From assembly GCF_014083985.1 (NCBI RefSeq), contig NZ_CP046907.1:4874501-4938500 (forward strand): a DNA stretch of 64,000 nt, written 5' to 3'. The stretch is from Streptomyces sp. SCUT-3. Lineage in GTDB: Bacteria; Actinomycetota; Actinomycetes; Streptomycetales; Streptomycetaceae. Shown piece after piece: positions 10,763 to 20,579 of this stretch. The position numbers and the translations under genes were made by a program. The number at the start of each line of letters is the position of its first letter. Position 1 is the first letter of the stretch. The notes under the pieces were generated by a model that had not been told where the DNA came from, did no database searches, and saw only the letters and a program-made list of their open reading frames with translations.

Positions 10763-11952
10763 TTGGTGCTCCGCTTCGGGTTGGCGGACCGGTCGGGCGC
10801 CTGCCTGCGCCCCGCGGCCTTCTTCGCGGACGTTCCCCGGGCGGTGCGGCTCCCGGCCGCCCCCGCGCCCCCGGCGCCCTCGGGGGCCTCCTCGGCCTCC
10901 TCCGGTCCCGGAGCCCGTGCGGGCTCCGGTGCCTGCGCGGCCTCCGGTGCCTGCGCGGCCTGCGCGGGCTCCGGTGTCTCCGCGGTCCCGACGCCGTCCC
11001 CGCCGTGCGGACGCTCCTCGGTCAGGCCCTTGGACAGGCGGTGCACGCCGAACTTCACCGCCGCCGCGTACGCCTCGTCCGGGTCGAGCCGGCGCAGTTC
11101 CTCGGCGATCAGCTCCGAGGTGCTGCGGCGGTGGAGCGCCACGTGCCGGTCCGGCTGGCCGGGCATGGCCAGCTTCGCCAGCGAGCCGTCCGCCCGGTCC
11201 AGGCAGATCTCGCCGTCCTCGGTGTGCAGGCGCACCGCGGTCAGACCGGGGCCCTCGGAGACCTTCCGCTCCACCGGCACGCCCAGGCGCTCGGCCAGCC
11301 ACAGGGCCAGCAGTTCGTTGCTGGGGTTGTACGCCTCGCCCTCGACCGTCGCGCCCGTGATCCGCGAGTGCCGCTGGTCCAGGGCCGCGGCCAGCACGCT
11401 GCGCCACGGGGTGATCCGGGTCCAGGCCAGGTCGGTGTCGCCGGGGGAGTAGGAGTCGGCGCGCAGCCCGAGGTTCTCCACCGGGTCCTCGGTCGCCGCG
11501 GCGTCGGTGATGCGCCGGGCGGCGAGCTGGCCCAGCAGGTCCTGGGAGGGGTTGTCGGGGGCGTCCTCGGGCCACCAGACCACGACGGGCGCGTCGGGCA
11601 GGAGCAGCGGCAGCACCACCGAGTGGGCGTGGTGGGCCAGCTCGCCGTGCAGCCGCAGCAGCACGGTCTCGCCGGTACCAGTGTCGCCGCCGACGCGGAC
11701 CTCGGCGTCGAGGCGGGCCATGGCCCGGTCGCGCGGCGAGCGCCCGTGCCGCTTGATGATGACCAGCGTGCGCGCGGGGTGCTCCTTGGACGCCTCGCTG
11801 GCCGCCTTGAGCGCGTCGTAGTGGTTGCCCTCGTCGGTGACGATGACCAGGGTGAGCACCATGCCGACGGCCGGGATGCCCGAGGCCCTGCGGGCCTTCA
11901 CCAGCGCGGAGTTGATCCGTCCGGACGTGGTGTCCGTGAGGTCGATGTTCAT
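10759..11952 (-). CDS. opcA: Glucose-6-phosphate dehydrogenase assembly protein OpcA
   Basis: 397 residues. OpcA is needed for full activity of glucose-6-phosphate dehydrogenase (Zwf). The conserved body is about residues 1-310: MNIDLTDTTSGRI, VIVTDEGNHYDAL, HPARTLVIIKR, VVWWPEDAP and TDLAWTRITPWRS. The final ~85 residues are low-complexity Ala/Pro/Glu turning strongly basic (GTSAKKAAGRRQ), probably disordered. Overlaps both zwf and pgl by 4 bp, so translation of the three is coupled. Confidence 0.95.
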   Translation of the reverse strand: MNIDLTDTTSGRINSALVKARRASGIPAVGMVLTLVIVTDEGNHYDALKAASEASKEHPARTLVIIKRHGRSPRDRAMARLDAEVRVGGDTGTGETVLLRLHGELAHHAHSVVLPLLLPDAPVVVWWPEDAPDNPSQDLLGQLAARRITDAAATEDPVENLGLRADSYSPGDTDLAWTRITPWRSVLAAALDQRHSRITGATVEGEAYNPSNELLALWLAERLGVPVERKVSEGPGLTAVRLHTEDGEICLDRADGSLAKLAMPGQPDRHVALHRRSTSELIAEELRRLDPDEAYAAAVKFGVHRLSKGLTEERPHGGDGVGTAETPEPAQAAQAPEAAQAPEPARAPGPEEAEEAPEGAGGAGAAGSRTARGTSAKKAAGRRQAPDRSANPKRSTK

Positions 11953-13472
11953 GGCCGGCGCCAGCTCCTGCCGTCTCGTGCGAGCATCTCGTCCGCGGCC
12001 GCCGGGCCCCAGGTGCCCGCCGTGTAGGGCTCGGGGCTGCCGTGCCGCTCCCAGTGGTCCTCGATCGGGTCGAGGATCCTCCAGGACTCCTCGACCTCCT
12101 GGTGGCGGGGGAAGAGGTTGGCGTCACCGAGCAGCACGTCGAGGATGAGGCGCTCGTACGCCTCGGGGCTGGACTCGGTGAAGGACTCGCCGTAGGCGAA
12201 GTCCATGGACACGTCGCGCACCTCCATCGAGGTGCCGGGCACCTTGGAGCCGAAGCGGACGGTGACGCCCTCGTCCGGCTGCACCCGGATGACCAGCGCG
12301 TTCTGGCCCAGCTCCTGGGTGTCGGTGGTGTCGAAGGGGGAGTAGGGGGCCCGCTGGAAGACCACCGCGATCTCGGTGACCCGCCGCCCCAGCCGCTTGC
12401 CGGTGCGCAGGTAGAAGGGGACCCCCGCCCAGCGGCGGTTGTCGATCTCCAGCTTTATGGCGGCGTAGGTGTCGGTCCCCGAGTTCGGGTCGATGCCCTC
12501 CTCCTCCAGGTAGCCGCACACCTCCTCGCCGCCCTGCCAGCCGTGCGTGTACTGGCCGCGCACGGTGTGGGCCCCCAGGTCGGCGGGGATCTTGACCGAG
12601 CGCAGCACCTTCAGCTTCTCGGTGACCAGGGAGTCGGCGTCGAAGGCGACGGGCTCCTCCATGGCGGTGAGGGCGAGCAGCTGCAGCAGGTGGTTCTGGA
12701 TGACGTCGCGGGCGGCGCCGATGCCGTCGTAGTAGCCGGCCCGGCCGCCGATGCCGATGTCCTCGGCCATGGTGATCTGCACGTGGTCGACGTAGGAGCG
12801 GTTCCACAGGGGCTCGAACATCGTGTTGGCGAAGCGCAGCGCCAGGATGTTCTGGACCGTCTCCTTGCCCAGGTAGTGGTCGATCCGGAAGACCTCGTTG
12901 GCCGGGAAGACCTCGTGGACGACCTGGTTGAGGTCCTGGGCGCTGGCCAGGTCGTGGCCGAACGGCTTCTCGATGACGGCGCGCCGCCAGGACCCGTCGC
13001 GCCCCTCGGAGAGTCCGTGCTTCTTCAGCTGCCGCACCACGGTGGGGAAGAACTTCGGGGGGACGGACAGGTAGAAGGCGAAGTTGCCGCCGGTGCCGCG
13101 CGCCTTGTCCAGCTCCTCGATGGTGGTGCGCAGGGTGTCGAACGCCTCGTCGTCGCCGAACTCGCCGGGGACGAAGCGGAACCCCTCGGCCAGCTGCTGC
13201 CACACCTCCTCCCGGAAGGGGGTGCGGGCGTGGTCCCGTACGGCGTCGTGGACGACCTGGGCGAAGTCCTCCTGCTCCCAGTCGCGGCGGGCGAACCCGA
13301 CGAGCGAGAAGCCCGGCGGGAGCAGACCGCGATTGGCGAGGTCGTAGACGGCGGGCATCAGCTTTTTCCGTGACAAATCGCCCGTGACGCCGAAGATCAC
13401 CAGGCCGGAGGGTCCCGCGATGCGCGGCAGCCTCCGGTCCTGGGCGTCACGCAGCGGGTTCGTGCTGCTCAA
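11949..13472 (-). CDS. zwf: Glucose-6-phosphate dehydrogenase
   Basis: 507 residues. Oxidises glucose 6-phosphate to 6-phosphogluconolactone with NADP+ (or NAD+). Rossmann motif IFGVTGDLSRKKL, the active-site RIDHYLGKE and the C-terminal SSPEAYERLILDVLLGD are intact. TTG 13472 is chosen over a GTG at 13487 because GGAGGAAG lies just upstream of the TTG and the protein then begins SSTNPLRD, as in relatives. Coupled to opcA by a 4-bp overlap; 88 bp separate it from tal. Confidence 0.96.
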   Translation of the reverse strand: MSSTNPLRDAQDRRLPRIAGPSGLVIFGVTGDLSRKKLMPAVYDLANRGLLPPGFSLVGFARRDWEQEDFAQVVHDAVRDHARTPFREEVWQQLAEGFRFVPGEFGDDEAFDTLRTTIEELDKARGTGGNFAFYLSVPPKFFPTVVRQLKKHGLSEGRDGSWRRAVIEKPFGHDLASAQDLNQVVHEVFPANEVFRIDHYLGKETVQNILALRFANTMFEPLWNRSYVDHVQITMAEDIGIGGRAGYYDGIGAARDVIQNHLLQLLALTAMEEPVAFDADSLVTEKLKVLRSVKIPADLGAHTVRGQYTHGWQGGEEVCGYLEEEGIDPNSGTDTYAAIKLEIDNRRWAGVPFYLRTGKRLGRRVTEIAVVFQRAPYSPFDTTDTQELGQNALVIRVQPDEGVTVRFGSKVPGTSMEVRDVSMDFAYGESFTESSPEAYERLILDVLLGDANLFPRHQEVEESWRILDPIEDHWERHGSPEPYTAGTWGPAAADEMLARDGRSWRRP

Positions 13473-13560
13473 GGGTTCTTCCTCCACTGCGCGGATGATC
13501 CGGTGGGTGTCCGGTGCGCCGGCGGCCGCGGGGTGGCGGCCGCCGGCGCGTCGGTCGCGC

Positions 13561-14679
13561 TCAGGACTTCTCGGGGGCGAGGCGCTTCAGCTCCGCCTCG
13601 GTGGACTTCAGAAGGTCGTTCCAGGACGCCTCGAACTTCTCCACGCCCTCGACCTCGAGGAGCCGGACGACGTCGTCGTAGTCGACGCCGACGGCGGCCA
13701 GGGCGTCCAGGTCGGCCCTGGCCTGCTCGTAGGTGCCGCGCACGGTGTCCCCGGTGACCTCGCCGTGGTCGGCGGTGGCCTCCAGGGTGGCCTCCGGCAT
13801 GGTGTTGACGGTGCCCGGGGCGACCAGATCGGTCACGTACAGGGTGTCCTTGTACGCCGGGTCCTTCACACCGGTGGAGGCCCACAGCGGGCGCTGCTTC
13901 TTCGCGCCGGCCTTCTCCAGGGCCGCCCAGCGGTCGGAGGAGAAGACCTCCTCGTAGACCTGGTAGGCCAGACGGGCGTTGGCCAGCGCGGCCCGGCCCT
14001 TGAGGGCCTTCGCCTCGTCCGAGCCGATCTTCTCCAGCCGCTTGTCGATCTCGGTGTCCACCCGGGAGACGAAGAACGAGGCGACCGACTCGATCTCCGA
14101 CAGGTCCAGGCCCCGCTCCTTGGCCTTCTCCAGGCCGGACAGGTAGGCGTCCGTCACGGCGCGGTAGCGCTCGAGGGAGAAGATCAGTGTGACGTTGACA
14201 CTGATGCCCAGGCCGATCACCTCGGTGATCGCCGGCAGCCCGGCCTCGGTGGCCGGAATCTTGATCAGCGTGTTCGGCCGGTCGACGAGCCAGGCCAGCT
14301 GCTTGGCCTCGGCCACGGTCGGCTCGGTGCTGTGCGCCAGCCGCGGGTCGACCTCGATGGAGACCCGGCCGTCGCGGCCGTCGGTGGCGTCGAAGACCGG
14401 GCGCAGGACGTCGGCCGCGTCGCGCACGTCGGCGGTGGTGATCATGCGCACCGCCTCCTCGACCGTCACGCCCCGCACGGCGAGGTCGCGCAGCTGCCGC
14501 TCGTAGCCGTCGCCGCCGGAAATGGCCTTCTGGAAGATCGACGGGTTGGTGGTCACGCCCACGACGTGGCTGTCGTCGATCAGCTCGGCGAGGTTGCCCG
14601 AGGTGATCCGCCTGCGGGACAGGTCGTCCAGCCAGATCGCCACACCCTCGTCGGACAGGCGCTTGAGTGCGTCAGTCAT
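13561..14679 (-). CDS. tal: Transaldolase
   Basis: 372 residues, the long actinobacterial type. Transfers a dihydroxyacetone unit between sedoheptulose 7-phosphate and glyceraldehyde 3-phosphate via a Schiff base on K140 in the LIKIPAT motif. Also visible: [13 protein letters not shown] and [16 protein letters not shown] 14679 gives the family start [21 protein letters not shown] lies 11 nt upstream, rather far, with an out-of-frame ATG directly behind it that opens only a four-codon reading frame. Lies between tkt and zwf in the operon. Confidence 0.95.
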   Translation of the reverse strand: MTDALKRLSDEGVAIWLDDLSRRRITSGNLAELIDDSHVVGVTTNPSIFQKAISGGDGYERQLRDLAVRGVTVEEAVRMITTADVRDAADVLRPVFDATDGRDGRVSIEVDPRLAHSTEPTVAEAKQLAWLVDRPNTLIKIPATEAGLPAITEVIGLGISVNVTLIFSLERYRAVTDAYLSGLEKAKERGLDLSEIESVASFFVSRVDTEIDKRLEKIGSDEAKALKGRAALANARLAYQVYEEVFSSDRWAALEKAGAKKQRPLWASTGVKDPAYKDTLYVTDLVAPGTVNTMPEATLEATADHGEVTGDTVRGTYEQARADLDALAAVGVDYDDVVRLLEVEGVEKFEASWNDLLKSTEAELKRLAPEKS

Positions 14680-14708
14680 AGGTGTTGCATCTCCTCCTGG
14701 TAGTCGGG

Positions 14709-16811
14709 TCAGCGCGAGGCCGCGGCGATCGACTCGCGGGCGGCGGCCACGACCGCCTCCGTGGTCAGGCCGAACTTCTCGAAGAGCACCTTGTAGTCGG
14801 CGGAGGCACCGAAGTGCTCGAGGCTGACGATGCGGCCGGCGTCGCCCACGAAGCGGTGCCAGGTCAGGCCGATGCCGGCCTCCACGGCGACCCGGGCCTT
14901 CACGCTCGGCGGCAGCACGCTGTCGCGGTACGCCTGGTCCTGCTCGTCGAACCACTCCACGGACGGCATCGAGACCACGCGGGTGGGCACGCCCTCGGCC
15001 TGGAGGACCTGCCGGGCCTCCACCGCCGTCTGGACCTCGGAACCGGTGGCGACGATCACGACCTGCGGCTGCCCGCCATCGGCCTCGGCCAAAACATATC
15101 CGCCCCGGGCGGTGCCCTCGGCGGGGGCGAACTCGCCGGACTCGCGGTCCCACACCGGCAGGTTCTGCCGGGTCAGGGCCAGGCCGTGCGGGCCGGTGCC
15201 GGGGACCGAGTGGCGCTCGAGGATCGTGCGCCAGGCCACGGCGGTCTCGTTGGCGTCGCCCGGGCGGACGATGTTCAGGCCCGGGATGGCGCGCAGGCTC
15301 GCCAGGTGCTCGACCGGCTGGTGGGTCGGGCCGTCCTCGCCCAGGCCGATGGAGTCGTGGGTCCACACGTAGGTGACCGGCAGCTGCATCAGCGCGGCGA
15401 GCCGGACGGCGGGCCGCATGTAGTCGGAGAACACCAGGAAGGTGCCGCCGTACACGCGGGTGTTGCCGTGCAGCGCGATGCCGTTCATGGCCGCGCCCAT
15501 GGCGTGCTCGCGGATGCCGAAGTGGACGGTGCGCCCGTACGGGTCCGCCTCCGGCAGCGGGTTGCCCTCCGGCAGGAAGGAGGAGCCCGCGTCGATGGTG
15601 GTGTTGTTGGAGCCCGCCAGGTCGGCGGAGCCGCCCCACAGCTCCGGGACCACCGCGCCGAGGCCCTTGAGGATCTCGCCGGACGCCTTGCGGGTGGCCA
15701 CGTCCTTGCCGGCCGGGAAGACCGGGACGGCCTTCTCCCAGCCCTCGGGCAGGTTGCCGGCCTCGATGCGGTCGAACTCGGCGGCGCGCTCCGGATTGGC
15801 CGCGCGCCACTCCTCCGTCCGCTTGTTCCACTCCGCGCGCGCCTCGCGGCCGCGGGCGACGGCGGCCCGGGTGTGCGCCAGGACCTCCTCGGCCACCTCG
15901 AAGTGCTTCTCCGGGTCGAAGCCGAGGACCTTCTTGGTGGCGGCGACCTCCTCCTCGCCCAGCGCCGAGCCGTGCGAGGCCTCGGTGTTCTGGGCGTGGG
16001 GGGCCGGCCAGGCGATGATCGTGCGGGCCGCGATGATCGAGGGCCGCGAGGTCTCGGCCTGCGCCGCGCGGAAGGCGTCGTACAGGGCCTGCACGTCGAA
16101 GTCGCCGTTCGGGGCCTGCTCGATGCGCTGGACGTGCCACCCGTAGGCCTCGTACCGCAGGAGCACGTCCTCGCTCAGGGCGGTCTCGGTGTCGCCCTCG
16201 ATCGAGATGTGGTTGTCGTCGTACAGCGCGATCAGGTTGCCGAGCTTCTGGTGCCCGGCCAGCGAGGACGCCTCCGCGGAGATGCCCTCCTCGATGTCGC
16301 CGTCGGAGACGATCGCCCAGATCGTGTGGTCGAACGGGGAGGTGCCCGGCGCGGCGTCGGGGTCGAACAGGCCGCGCTCGTAGCGGGCGGCCATCGCCAT
16401 GCCCACGGCGTTGGCGATGCCCTGGCCCAGCGGGCCGGTGGTGGTCTCGACGCCGACGGTGTGGCCGTGCTCCGGGTGGCCGGGCGTGCGCGAGCCCCAG
16501 GTGCGGAAGGACTTGAGGTCGTCCAGTTCCAGTCCGTAGCCGGCCAGGAAGAGCTGGACGTACAGGGTCAGGCTGGTGTGGCCGGGGGAGAGGACGAAGC
16601 GGTCCCGGCCCGTCCAGCCGGGGTCCGACGGGTCGTGGCGCATCAGCTTCTGGAACAGCAGGTAGGCGGCCGGCGCCAGGCTCATGGCCGTACCCGGGTG
16701 GCCGTTTCCGACCTTCTGTACGGAATCCATGGCCAGGACCCGCGCGGTGTCGACTGCCCGCTTGTCCAGTTCGGTCCACTCGAGGGAGGTGGTGGTCGGC
16801 TCGGTGCTCAC
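14709..16811 (-). CDS. tkt: Transketolase
   Basis: 700 residues. Thiamine-diphosphate enzyme moving two-carbon ketol units in the non-oxidative pentose-phosphate pathway. Visible: [38 protein letters not shown], the ThDP/Mg motif with SDGDIEEG and [18 protein letters not shown] and [19 protein letters not shown] 16811 (VSTEPTTT) matches relatives; an ATG 24 bp upstream would add eight residues. First gene of the operon; its promoter must lie in the 454-bp gap before ctaB. Confidence 0.96.
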   Translation of the reverse strand: MSTEPTTTSLEWTELDKRAVDTARVLAMDSVQKVGNGHPGTAMSLAPAAYLLFQKLMRHDPSDPGWTGRDRFVLSPGHTSLTLYVQLFLAGYGLELDDLKSFRTWGSRTPGHPEHGHTVGVETTTGPLGQGIANAVGMAMAARYERGLFDPDAAPGTSPFDHTIWAIVSDGDIEEGISAEASSLAGHQKLGNLIALYDDNHISIEGDTETALSEDVLLRYEAYGWHVQRIEQAPNGDFDVQALYDAFRAAQAETSRPSIIAARTIIAWPAPHAQNTEASHGSALGEEEVAATKKVLGFDPEKHFEVAEEVLAHTRAAVARGREARAEWNKRTEEWRAANPERAAEFDRIEAGNLPEGWEKAVPVFPAGKDVATRKASGEILKGLGAVVPELWGGSADLAGSNNTTIDAGSSFLPEGNPLPEADPYGRTVHFGIREHAMGAAMNGIALHGNTRVYGGTFLVFSDYMRPAVRLAALMQLPVTYVWTHDSIGLGEDGPTHQPVEHLASLRAIPGLNIVRPGDANETAVAWRTILERHSVPGTGPHGLALTRQNLPVWDRESGEFAPAEGTARGGYVLAEADGGQPQVVIVATGSEVQTAVEARQVLQAEGVPTRVVSMPSVEWFDEQDQAYRDSVLPPSVKARVAVEAGIGLTWHRFVGDAGRIVSLEHFGASADYKVLFEKFGLTTEAVVAAARESIAAASR

Positions 16812-17265
16812 CCTGGTCAGGGCTCCTTCCCACATCTCGGACGCCGGTGACGGAGTGCCTACCGGGCGATGTCGAGCCTACCGGTGCAGAGGCGGGCGGC
16901 CTTGCGCGTCCACGGGCGCGGAGAGCGACGGAACCGTGACGGGGGGCCGCCGGGGGATCCGTGCGCCGGACGCCGTCCCCCGCGTCCGGCCGGGGCCGCG
17001 GAAGGGCACAACGTCCCGGTTCCCCTGTGCATTCCGCCACATGCCCCGCAGCCGCCCCGCCACACGCCCCGGGGCCGCCCCGGGGCCCGGCCCCGCGTTC
17101 CCGCCCCCGTCCGCGGTCCGGCGCGGCGGGCGGCGGGCACCGACACGGGTGACCCCGCGAGGGGCCGGTCATTCCCAAGGTCTAGAGTGGCGTGGTACGC
17201 GCAAGACCCGCCGGGGACCGCTGCCAGGCCCCGGTTCTTGCTGGACTTTCTCTACAGGGGTGCTC
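16812..17265. other. Divergent intergenic region tkt / ctaB
   Basis: 454 bp without a convincing gene; possible reading frames here are arginine/proline-rich and look like shadows. It must hold promoters for both flanking genes. Candidates by eye: TAGAGT at 17183-17188 as a -10 for ctaB, and TAGGCT on the minus strand near 16877-16882 for tkt; neither has a convincing -35. Confidence 0.5.
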
Positions 17266-18207
17266 GTGACGGCCGTCGAATCGCGACCTGCAGGGGTCAT
17301 CGGAACGGGCACCGCGCGCCGGCCGTTCGGGGCCCGTGCGAAGGGGTTCGTGGCGCTGACGAAGCCACGGATCATCGAACTGCTGCTCATCACCACCATT
17401 CCGGTGATGTTCCTCGCCGCGCAGGGGGTTCCCGACCTGTGGCTGGTCTTGGCCACGGTCGTCGGCGGCTACCTCTCCGCGGGCGGCGCCAATGCGCTGA
17501 ACATGTACATCGACCGCGACATCGACGCGCTGATGCACCGCACCGAGCAGCGTCCGCTGGTCACCGGACTGATCACCCCGCGCGAGTGCCTGGCCTTCGG
17601 CATCGGCCTGGGCGTGGTCTCCACCGCGTGGTTCGCGCTCCTGGTCAACCCGCTGTCCGCGGCGCTGTCCCTGGGCGCCTTCCTGTTCTACGTGGTCGTC
17701 TACACGATGATCCTCAAGCGGCGCACCGCCCAGAACATCGTCTGGGGCGGCATCGCCGGCTGCCTGCCGGTCTTCATCGGCTGGTCCGCGGTGACGAACT
17801 CCCTGTCCTGGGCCGCGGTGATCCTCTTCCTGGTCGTCTTCTTCTGGACCCCGCCGCACTACTGGCCGCTGTCGATGAAGGTCAAGGACGACTACGCCCG
17901 CGTCGGCGTGCCGATGCTCCCGGTGGTCGCCTCCAACACCGTCGTCGCCCGGCAGATCGTGATCTACAGCTGGATCATGGTCGGCGTCTCGCTGCTGCTG
18001 TGGCCGCTGGGCTACACCGGCTGGTTCTACCCGGCCGTGGCGATCGGCGCCGGCGCCGTCTGGCTCAAGGAGGCCCACGGCCTCCAGCGCCGCGCGAAGG
18101 CGGGCGTGACGGGCGCCAAGCTGAAGGAGATGAAGCTCTTCCACTGGTCGATCACCTACGTCTCGCTGCTCTTCCTGGCCGTGGCGATCGACCCCTTCCT
18201 GCGGTAG
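17266..18207 (+). CDS. ctaB: Protohaem IX farnesyltransferase (haem O synthase)
   Basis: 313 residues. UbiA-family membrane enzyme that adds farnesyl to haem B, giving haem O for cytochrome c oxidase. The prenyl-diphosphate motif is N79-xxx-D83-xxx-D87 (NMYIDRDID); the second aspartate motif is around [15 protein letters not shown]. About nine hydrophobic segments follow the [11 protein letters not shown] opening. GTG 17266 with AGGGG five bases upstream gives the family N-terminus TAVESRPAG. ctaA (haem A synthase) is 550 bp away on the other strand. Confidence 0.96.
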   Translation: MTAVESRPAGVIGTGTARRPFGARAKGFVALTKPRIIELLLITTIPVMFLAAQGVPDLWLVLATVVGGYLSAGGANALNMYIDRDIDALMHRTEQRPLVTGLITPRECLAFGIGLGVVSTAWFALLVNPLSAALSLGAFLFYVVVYTMILKRRTAQNIVWGGIAGCLPVFIGWSAVTNSLSWAAVILFLVVFFWTPPHYWPLSMKVKDDYARVGVPMLPVVASNTVVARQIVIYSWIMVGVSLLLWPLGYTGWFYPAVAIGAGAVWLKEAHGLQRRAKAGVTGAKLKEMKLFHWSITYVSLLFLAVAIDPFLR

Positions 18208-18225
18208 GCGGGACCGGACCCGCGA

Positions 18226-18269
18226 CGACGGGCGGTCCGCGTGGGCAACACCACGCGGACCGCCCGTCG
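18226..18269 (+). terminator. Terminator of ctaB
   Basis: Perfect 19-bp arms (18226-18244 and 18251-18269) with a 6-nt loop, 19 bp after the ctaB stop. Very stable and free of a U-tract. Confidence 0.8.
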
Positions 18270-18303
18270 CCTGTTCGAGTACCCGCCGGTAGCATCGGTG
18301 GCC

Positions 18304-18651
18304 ATGGAGACCAAGCAGGCTGAGGAGACCGGCCGGGACGCCCGCGCCGAGAAGAAGGCCAAGCGCCTCGCCCACCAGATCGACGCCTTCGCCAAGGGGC
18401 ACGGCGGTGGCGCGGAGGGCCAGCTGGCGCACATCGGCCGGGGCGTCACACGCGTCGCCCTGGTCGGCAGCAACGGCGAGTGGGGCAACCTGGTGGCCCC
18501 CTCGTACGAGATCGCGCAGCGCGCCGTGGAGATCGCCGGCATCACCGTGCACGAGGATTTCGGCGGGGAGATGGCGGCCAGGGTGCGCACCGGCCGCTAC
18601 GAGTGGTCGCGCATGGCCGGCATCCAGGTGGGCGGCCCGTCCAACGACTGA
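18304..18651 (+). CDS. Conserved streptomycete hypothetical protein
   Basis: 115 residues; function unknown. The first 35 residues are charged (Lys/Glu/Ala-rich, likely helical); the rest contains RVALVGSNGEWGNLV, a predicted helix SYEIAQRAVEIAG and ends RMAGIQVGGPSND. No signal peptide, membrane segment or catalytic motif is evident. ATG 18304 is chosen because an in-frame GTG at 18241 would begin inside the ctaB terminator. Proteins like this are, as I recall, commonly found next to ctaB in streptomycetes. Followed by a 52-bp perfect palindrome. Confidence 0.75.
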   Translation: METKQAEETGRDARAEKKAKRLAHQIDAFAKGHGGGAEGQLAHIGRGVTRVALVGSNGEWGNLVAPSYEIAQRAVEIAGITVHEDFGGEMAARVRTGRYEWSRMAGIQVGGPSND

Positions 18652-18689
18652 CCCGGACGGGGCCCGGACGGGGCCGGACGGGAAGAGGA

Positions 18690-18741
18690 CGAAGGCCCCG
18701 GCGGCCGGCTGCGGATCCGCAGCCGGCCGCCGGGGCCTTCG
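18690..18741. terminator. 52-bp perfect palindrome, bidirectional terminator
   Basis: Every base from 18690 to 18741 pairs about the centre GGA/TCC with no unpaired loop. It lies between the convergent hypothetical gene and ctaA (stops at 18651 and 18755) and should fold into a long hairpin on either strand. Confidence 0.8.
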
Positions 18742-18754
18742 AGTGTTCCCGGGC

Positions 18755-19747
18755 TCAGACGCCCGCCGGCACCGGGGCCTGCTGCTCCGGCGCCTCCGGC
18801 TCCCCGGACGCCTCCCCGGCCGCCGGGAGCTCCGGGTGCTCCCGCAGGGACAGCGCCACCCGCAGCACGGCGATCCACACCAGGCACGAGCCGAGCATGT
18901 GGGCGCCGACGACCAGCTCGGGCAGCCCGGTGAAGTACTGCACGTAGCCGATCGCGCCCTGGGCCACCAGGACGACCAGCAGGTCCCTGGTGCGGGCCCG
19001 GGGGGCCGCCGGGGCGCCGACCGCGCGCAGGACGAACCACAGCGCCACCGACAGGCCCAGCACGAGGAAGACGAAGTCGACGTGCAGCTGGGTGATCTTC
19101 TCCCAGTCGATCGGGATGCGGTGCACCCTGTTCGCGTCGCCCGCGTGCGGGCCCGCGCCGGTCACCACGGTGCCCAGCACGGTCAGCACGCCGGTCGCCC
19201 CCACCAGCAGCCACGCCAGCTGCCGCACCGGCCGCGGGGCCAGGCCGCGGGCCGGGCCGTCGCCCTCGCGGGAGCGGTGCCACATCACCGTCGCCACCGT
19301 CAGCAGCGCGGTCGACAGCAGGAAGTGGGCGCTGACGATGTAGGGGTTCAGCCCGGTCAGCACGGTGATCCCGCCGACGATCCCGTTGGCCGCGATGAGC
19401 CAGAACTGGTACCAGCCCAGCCGGGTCAGGCTGTGCCGCCAGGGGGCGCGGGAGCGCGCGGCGACGATCGCCAGGCCCACGAACGCGCACAGCACGTAGG
19501 TCAGCAGGCGGTTGCCGAACTCGATGACGCCGTGCACGCCCATCTCGGCGGTCGGGGCCAGGCTGTCGGCGGTGCACCTGGGCCAGGTCGGGCAGCCCAG
19601 GCCGGATTCGGTCAGCCGCACGGCGCCGCCGGTGACGACGATGAGCACGGCCATCACCACCGTGGCCAGTGCGGCACCCCGCACGAACCTCGCGGAGGGC
19701 TGCCAGCGGCGGGCGATCAGTTCGAGGGGATTGAGCGTGTTCGGCAC
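18755..19747 (-). CDS. ctaA: Haem A synthase (COX15/CtaA family)
   Basis: 330 residues with eight hydrophobic segments. Oxidises the C8 methyl of haem O to the formyl group of haem A. Visible: VTGGAVRLTESGLGCPTWP with the conserved Cys, IEFGNRLLTYV with Glu and the first His region, AHFLLS, the GTVVTGAGPHAGD repeat of the first half, and QLHVDFVF and VVGAHMLGS with further histidines. The tail after residue 308 is Pro/Glu-rich. GTG 19747 gives MPNTLNPLELIA; its ribosome site is weak. Confidence 0.94.
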   Translation of the reverse strand: MPNTLNPLELIARRWQPSARFVRGAALATVVMAVLIVVTGGAVRLTESGLGCPTWPRCTADSLAPTAEMGVHGVIEFGNRLLTYVLCAFVGLAIVAARSRAPWRHSLTRLGWYQFWLIAANGIVGGITVLTGLNPYIVSAHFLLSTALLTVATVMWHRSREGDGPARGLAPRPVRQLAWLLVGATGVLTVLGTVVTGAGPHAGDANRVHRIPIDWEKITQLHVDFVFLVLGLSVALWFVLRAVGAPAAPRARTRDLLVVLVAQGAIGYVQYFTGLPELVVGAHMLGSCLVWIAVLRVALSLREHPELPAAGEASGEPEAPEQQAPVPAGV

Positions 19748-19808
19748 ACGACCATCGTAAGCGGGTGCTTGTGCATCCGTTCACGAGGGGTCGGGCGCCG
19801 GCCCCCGC

Positions 19809-20579
19809 CTACTCCCACTTGAAGAAGCGGGCCGCGGCCCCCAGGCCCAGCACCGCCCACACCGCCAGGATCCCCAGCTGCTGCCACGGCACCCCCGCGC
19901 CGTCCTGCAGCACGTCCCGCAGCCCCTCGGAGAGGGCCGAGATCGGCAGCAGCCCCAGCACGGCGGCCGCCCCGTCGGGGAAGCGGTCCAGCGGCACGAC
20001 CACCCCGCCGCCGATCAGCAGCAGCAGGAAGACCAGGTTGGCGGCGGCCAGCGTCGCCTCCGCCCGGAGGGTTCCGGCCATCAGCAGGCCCAGTCCGGAG
20101 AAGGCCGCGGTGCCCAGCAGCAGCAGGGCCGCCACGGTGAGCGGGCTGCCCTGCGGGGACCAGCCCAGCGCGAGGGCGATCACCGTCAGCAGCGTCACCT
20201 GCAGGGCCTCGGTGAGCAGCACCGCCCCGGTCTTGGCGGTCATCAGGGCCCAGCGCGGCAGGGGGGAGGCGCCCAGCCGCTTCAGCACGCCGTAGCGGCG
20301 CTCGAAACCGGTGGCGATGGCCTGCCCGGTGAAGGCCGTGGACATCACCGCCAGGGCCAGGACGCCCGGGGCGAGGAAGTCCACCCGGGACCCGGTCCCG
20401 GTGTCCACCACCGGGACCGAGGAGAACAGCACCAGCAGCAGCGCGGGGATGACCACCGTCAGCAGCAGCTGCTCGCCGTTGCGCAGCAGGATCCTGGTCT
20501 CGAAGGCGGTCTGCGCCGCGATCATCCGGCCGATCGGGGCCGCGCCCGGCCGGGGGGTGAAAGTGCCCGTGGCGGTCAT
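19809..20579 (-). CDS. ABC-2 type transporter permease
   Basis: 256 residues with about six hydrophobic segments; ABC-2 exporter membrane subunit. The N-terminal FETRILLRNGEQLLLTVV and the segments FLAPGVLALAVMSTAFTGQAIA and YGVLKRLGASPLPR are typical of drug- or lipid-export permeases. ATG 20579 overlaps the stop of the ATPase gene by 4 bp, so the two form one transporter. The substrate is unknown. Streptomycetes usually carry this pair between ctaA and the suf operon. Confidence 0.9.
   Translation of the reverse strand: MTATGTFTPRPGAAPIGRMIAAQTAFETRILLRNGEQLLLTVVIPALLLVLFSSVPVVDTGTGSRVDFLAPGVLALAVMSTAFTGQAIATGFERRYGVLKRLGASPLPRWALMTAKTGAVLLTEALQVTLLTVIALALGWSPQGSPLTVAALLLLGTAAFSGLGLLMAGTLRAEATLAAANLVFLLLLIGGGVVVPLDRFPDGAAAVLGLLPISALSEGLRDVLQDGAGVPWQQLGILAVWAVLGLGAAARFFKWE

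Noticed and set aside
18241-18303. GTG at 18241 as an earlier start for the protein after ctaB
   Set aside because: It would place the start inside the ctaB terminator hairpin; ATG 18304 gives a sensible N-terminus.
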